The notes under the pieces were generated by a model. It was given only the letters and a program-made list of their open reading frames with translations. It was not told the DNA's origin and did not search any database. The position numbers and the translations under genes were made by a program. From positions 1 through 17,443 of the forward strand of contig JADKHW010000040.1 of the NCBI GenBank assembly GCA_016721565.1: a stretch of DNA of 17,443 bases, in the 5' to 3' direction. Source of the stretch: a bacterium (GTDB lineage: Bacteria > Electryoneota > RPQS01). This document shows, piece after piece, positions 15,325-17,443 of the stretch. Position 1 is the stretch's first letter. Each line of letters starts with the position of its first letter.

Positions 15325-15346
15325 CAACGCGTTTGAAAACGCGTTG
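15325..15346. repeat. Perfect 10-bp inverted repeat upstream of a T9SS gene
   Basis: CAACGCGTTT (15325-15334) and AAACGCGTTG (15337-15346) flank a GA centre. No T tract follows, so it is not a classic terminator. It lies 18 bases before the AAAGGA of the broken T9SS gene and could be an operator-like or REP-like site. Confidence 0.5.
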
Positions 15347-15377
15347 ATTGCGTAAACAAGCAAGAAAGGAGCTTGTT

Positions 15378-16773
15378 ATGCGGTGGATGTTTTTGATTGG
15401 ATCATTTCGCTCTTTGGCAATGCTATGGCGCAGCCGGATACGGTTTGGACGATACAGGTGCAAATTGGAGCGGCGATATGAGGGGTTCTCGCAATCGATG
15501 ATAGTTTTGCTATTGTCGGACGCGGTAGAACACATTACGATTCTTTAACGCATTGGTGGTTTGGCTCGGCGGCCAAGGTGCCACAAGGTGGACGCGGGTG
15601 GAAGATCTGGTCGTATGACGTGACCGATGGTGATACTCCGATGCTTTGTGGAATCCATGAGATATTCGTAAGCCAGATGGGAGCTATCTACTACTCCGGG
15701 GCTGGAGCGAGCCATCCTGTAACGGAATGATGCCGCGAAATCCGGCCGCAGGTGCTTGTCCGGAAGGAGATTTGCTTTGGTACCGGAAGTATGATTTTGG
15801 TGGCGGTTTCGGTGACTTCCGAATCGCATCAAAGCCATTTGAGATGGACGAAACCGGATGTTACTTCTTGTGTAACGACTGGGGAAATAACAATGGCGCA
15901 ATTTTCAAGATCAGTCTTCAAGGCGACAGCTTATGGACTGCCAGCATTGATCCTTGTTCTGAATGCAGGCTGATCGGTGTTGCTAAAGGACACGATGAGA
16001 GCTTAATGATAGCTGGGTATAGCGGTTGGGGTTTATTCAGCGGCCCTTTGTAATGCGCGTTGACTATCGGCAGCATACTTTCGCCGAAACTTGACTGGAA
16101 AATCTCCAGGCCTTACTCAATCCTGCTGACAGTAACATGGTCTATGTTGTTGGTGTAAATCAAGATTCGTTTAGAACGCGCCTTGGTACGCCAAGTTCGA
16201 CGAGCGAGGTGATCTTCTGGACTATATAGAAGGTTTGACTCCTTTTGGTTGTTTTGATATGCAAGCGACTTTGTGTCCAAACGGTGATTTGTTGGCAACA
16301 TATTACGCATACAGCCCTCGGCTCCGTATTAGTTCGCATTAGCCAACTCGACATCCGATGGGAAGAGTCTGGCTATTTCTTCCACCTTTACGATGCTGCT
16401 GCACTTAACGATGGCTCTTTCTACTTAGCGGGCAGGAGCAACCCTTTCGGCATGCTGGCACGTACTGTGCCGGATGTGATCGAGTCAGCACCAACTTACC
16501 ATGAACTCCCTTCTGAATTTGTCTTGCACCCGCATACCCCAACCCGTTCAACCCGAACACAACGATTACGTTTGATCTCGCTCGCGAGATGAATGTAACC
16601 TTATCCGCATATGACATACTCGGCAACCAAGTCGCAACGCTTGTCAAAGGTTCAATGTCCGCCGGAACGCACGAAGTAACTTTCAACACAACAAACTTAC
16701 CTTCGGGAATCTACTTCTGCCGCCTGCAAGCAGGAGATTTTCACAGACACAAAAGTTGATGCTGCTCAAATAA
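15378..16773 (+). pseudogene. Broken T9SS cargo protein gene between aceE and aceF
   Basis: This was a secreted propeller-type cargo gene of about 460 codons. AAAGGA precedes the ATG at 15378. The signal peptide begins MRWMFLIG and resumes in another frame as ISLFGNAMAQPDTVWTIQVQ. A TGA interrupts at 15479-15481. Later pieces are DSFAIVGRGRTHYD up to a stop near 15728, CPEGDLLWYRKYDFGGGFGD (third frame, to 16053), NLQALLNPADSNMVYVVGVN, and GYFFHLYDAAALNDGSFYLA. The sorting domain AYPNPFNPNTTITFDL ... SGIYFCRLQAGDF starts after a shift at about 16530. The last KLMLLK needs a further correction near 16737-16755 and ends at TAA 16771-16773. At least six disruptions show either real decay or a poor-quality stretch. 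The neighbours are aceE and, nine bases on, aceF. Confidence 0.8.
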
Positions 16774-16782
16774 CCAATCACC

Positions 16783-17443
16783 ATGCCTGATTTCAAAATA
16801 CCATTTCTCGGAGACGGGATCACCAAGGGTGACGTCGTCAAACTGCTCGTCAAAATCGGCGACACGGTCAAGCGCGACCAAGGACTCTTCGAACTCGAAA
16901 CCGACAAGGCCGTGATGGAAGTGCCGTCGGATGTTGACGGCAAAATCACCAACATCATGATCAAACCCGGTGACAAAGTGAAACCGGAGCAAGCCGTGAT
17001 GCAGATCGAGGCGAGTGCAAGTGTAGCGGCTGCCCCCGTGGCTGCCGATGCGGCCAAGAAAACAGATGCGCCTAAACCCGCACCAGCTCCGAGTGTAGCG
17101 GCTGCCCCTGTGGCTGCCGAACGGTTGCAAAAAACTATCGCGCCTTCGCAGACCCCCCCTAACCCCCCCGCGAGCAGGGGGGAATCAAGCAACGGTCACG
17201 TCAAAGATGATCGCTTGCTGCCCGCCGGGCCGTCGGTGCGCAGATTCGCGCGCGAACTCGGCGTGGATCTCGGCAATGTCTCTGGCAGTGGTCCGCAGGG
17301 TCGCATCACGCTCGACGACGTGAAACTCTATGTGCGCACGTCCGCGAAAGTTCCGAGCGGTGGCGGAGCAACCGTTGGTGCAATTGGGCCGCAAGCTTTG
17401 CCCGATTTCACAAAATGGGGCGCCACGCATCGCGAGCCGATGT
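16783..17443 (+). CDS. aceF: Pyruvate dehydrogenase E2 (dihydrolipoamide acetyltransferase), 5' part
   Basis: The frame is open from the ATG at 16783 to the window end (220 codons seen). It encodes E2, which accepts the acetyl group from E1 on a swinging lipoyl arm and passes it to CoA. Residues 1-78 are one lipoyl domain with the lipoylated lysine K42 in LETDKAVMEVPS. An Ala/Pro/Lys linker (about 80-143) follows. Residues about 145-185 (LLPAGPSVRRFARELGVDL ... GSGPQGRITLDDV) are the peripheral subunit-binding domain. LPDFTKWGATHREPM resembles the start of the catalytic domain of AceF, which is cut off. The partner of homodimeric E1 is normally this E2 type. The linker contains a 29-bp direct repeat and an inserted C/G repeat that stays in frame. 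The ATG lies nine bases after the T9SS gene stop, and no strong ribosome binding site is visible. Confidence 0.95.
   Translation, partial: MPDFKIPFLGDGITKGDVVKLLVKIGDTVKRDQGLFELETDKAVMEVPSDVDGKITNIMIKPGDKVKPEQAVMQIEASASVAAAPVAADAAKKTDAPKPAPAPSVAAAPVAAERLQKTIAPSQTPPNPPASRGESSNGHVKDDRLLPAGPSVRRFARELGVDLGNVSGSGPQGRITLDDVKLYVRTSAKVPSGGGATVGAIGPQALPDFTKWGATHREPM
17020..17048 (+). repeat. Linker direct repeat in aceF, first copy
   Basis: These 29 bases (SVAAAPVAA coding) recur at 17092-17120 with one difference (CCCCC against CCCCT). Ala/Pro linkers of E2 often expand by such slippage or recombination. Confidence 0.8.
17092..17120 (+). repeat. Linker direct repeat in aceF, second copy
   Basis: This is the second copy of the 29-base SVAAAPVAA unit, 72 bases (24 codons) after the first, so the frame is kept. 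Confidence 0.8.
17151..17185. repeat. C/G-run palindromic repeat inserted in the aceF linker
   Basis: The pattern is CCCCCCC-TAA-CCCCCCC, then GCGAGCA, then GGGGGG and AATC. It matches the style of a short palindromic repeat, with opposed C and G runs, that I know as an intergenic element in several bacteria. Here it is read in frame as TPPNPPASRGES (about residues 124-135), unlike the Ala/Lys-rich linker on either side. Confidence 0.6.

Larger units (their letters stand above)
15119..15377. other. Intergenic stretch downstream of aceE
   Basis: These 259 bases hold no gene. They contain a nearly pure G/C block (15163-15235) with 15 consecutive G at 15201-15215, a copy of the dispersed repeat (15284-15315) and a 22-bp palindrome (15325-15346). 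An AAAGGA box for the next gene lies at 15365-15370. The block's composition is far from that of the flanking DNA and may be an assembly fault or a strong hairpin (GCACGG with CCGTGC at 15195-15200). Confidence 0.6.

Noticed and set aside
16683..17192. Minus-strand open frame over the start of aceF
   Set aside because: The plus strand encodes an unmistakable lipoyl domain and linker. The antisense frame is its Ala-rich shadow.
1..17443. A novel defence, CRISPR or mobile gene system
   Set aside because: No nuclease, transposase, integrase, reverse transcriptase or regular spacer array is visible on either strand. The genes fit secreted proteins and central metabolism.

Overview
The window looks like a piece of an uncultured bacterium of the Fibrobacterota-Chlorobiota-Bacteroidota (FCB) type. 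The main reason is that four large secreted proteins end in the type A sorting domain of the type IX secretion system (motif AYPNPFNP/AYPNPFNS, terminal K-L-x-L-L-K). Coding GC is moderate (mid-50s by eye) and starts include TTG. No taxon-specific marker such as an rRNA gene is present, so this placement is an inference. No T9SS machinery, CRISPR array, tRNA, rRNA or transposase is visible.

Layout. A truncated signal-peptide gene points left off the window edge (1-65, minus). A plus-strand group follows: a broken homocysteine S-methyltransferase (253-1151), a secreted beta-lactamase-fold serine hydrolase (1167-2861) and a probable lipoprotein (2900-3847), closed by a strong terminator (3871-3904). 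Then come four minus-strand genes: three T9SS cargo proteins (3921-6998, 7321-8810, 9047-10830), the last a seven-blade FG-GAP/VCBS propeller with an ASPIC/UnbV domain, and a small SWIB-domain protein with a histone H1-like Lys/Ala tail (11077-11568). A non-coding stretch of about 850 bp holds divergent promoters and an 82-bp nested palindrome. From 12420 rightwards lies the pyruvate dehydrogenase locus: aceE (E1, homodimeric type), a wrecked T9SS cargo gene, and the 5' part of aceF (E2), which runs off the right edge.

How the genes relate. AceE and AceF form the E1-E2 core of the pyruvate dehydrogenase complex, joining glycolysis to acetyl-CoA. The secreted proteins are probably surface or extracellular beta-propellers delivered by a T9SS encoded elsewhere. 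The methyltransferase belongs to methionine metabolism and has no evident functional link to the hydrolase downstream of it.

Quality. Five genes (methyltransferase, two T9SS genes, aceE and the gene between aceE and aceF) carry frameshifts, and a 15-G run sits at 15201. Because aceE is normally important and its break is repaired by one nucleotide, sequencing or assembly error is the simplest explanation. The gene at 15378-16773 has so many breaks that it may also be a true pseudogene. I found no convincing novel multi-gene system. The more interesting items are repeat structures: two nearly identical T9SS-tail DNA modules, the 82-bp palindrome, an in-frame GC repeat in the aceF linker, and two identical terminators.
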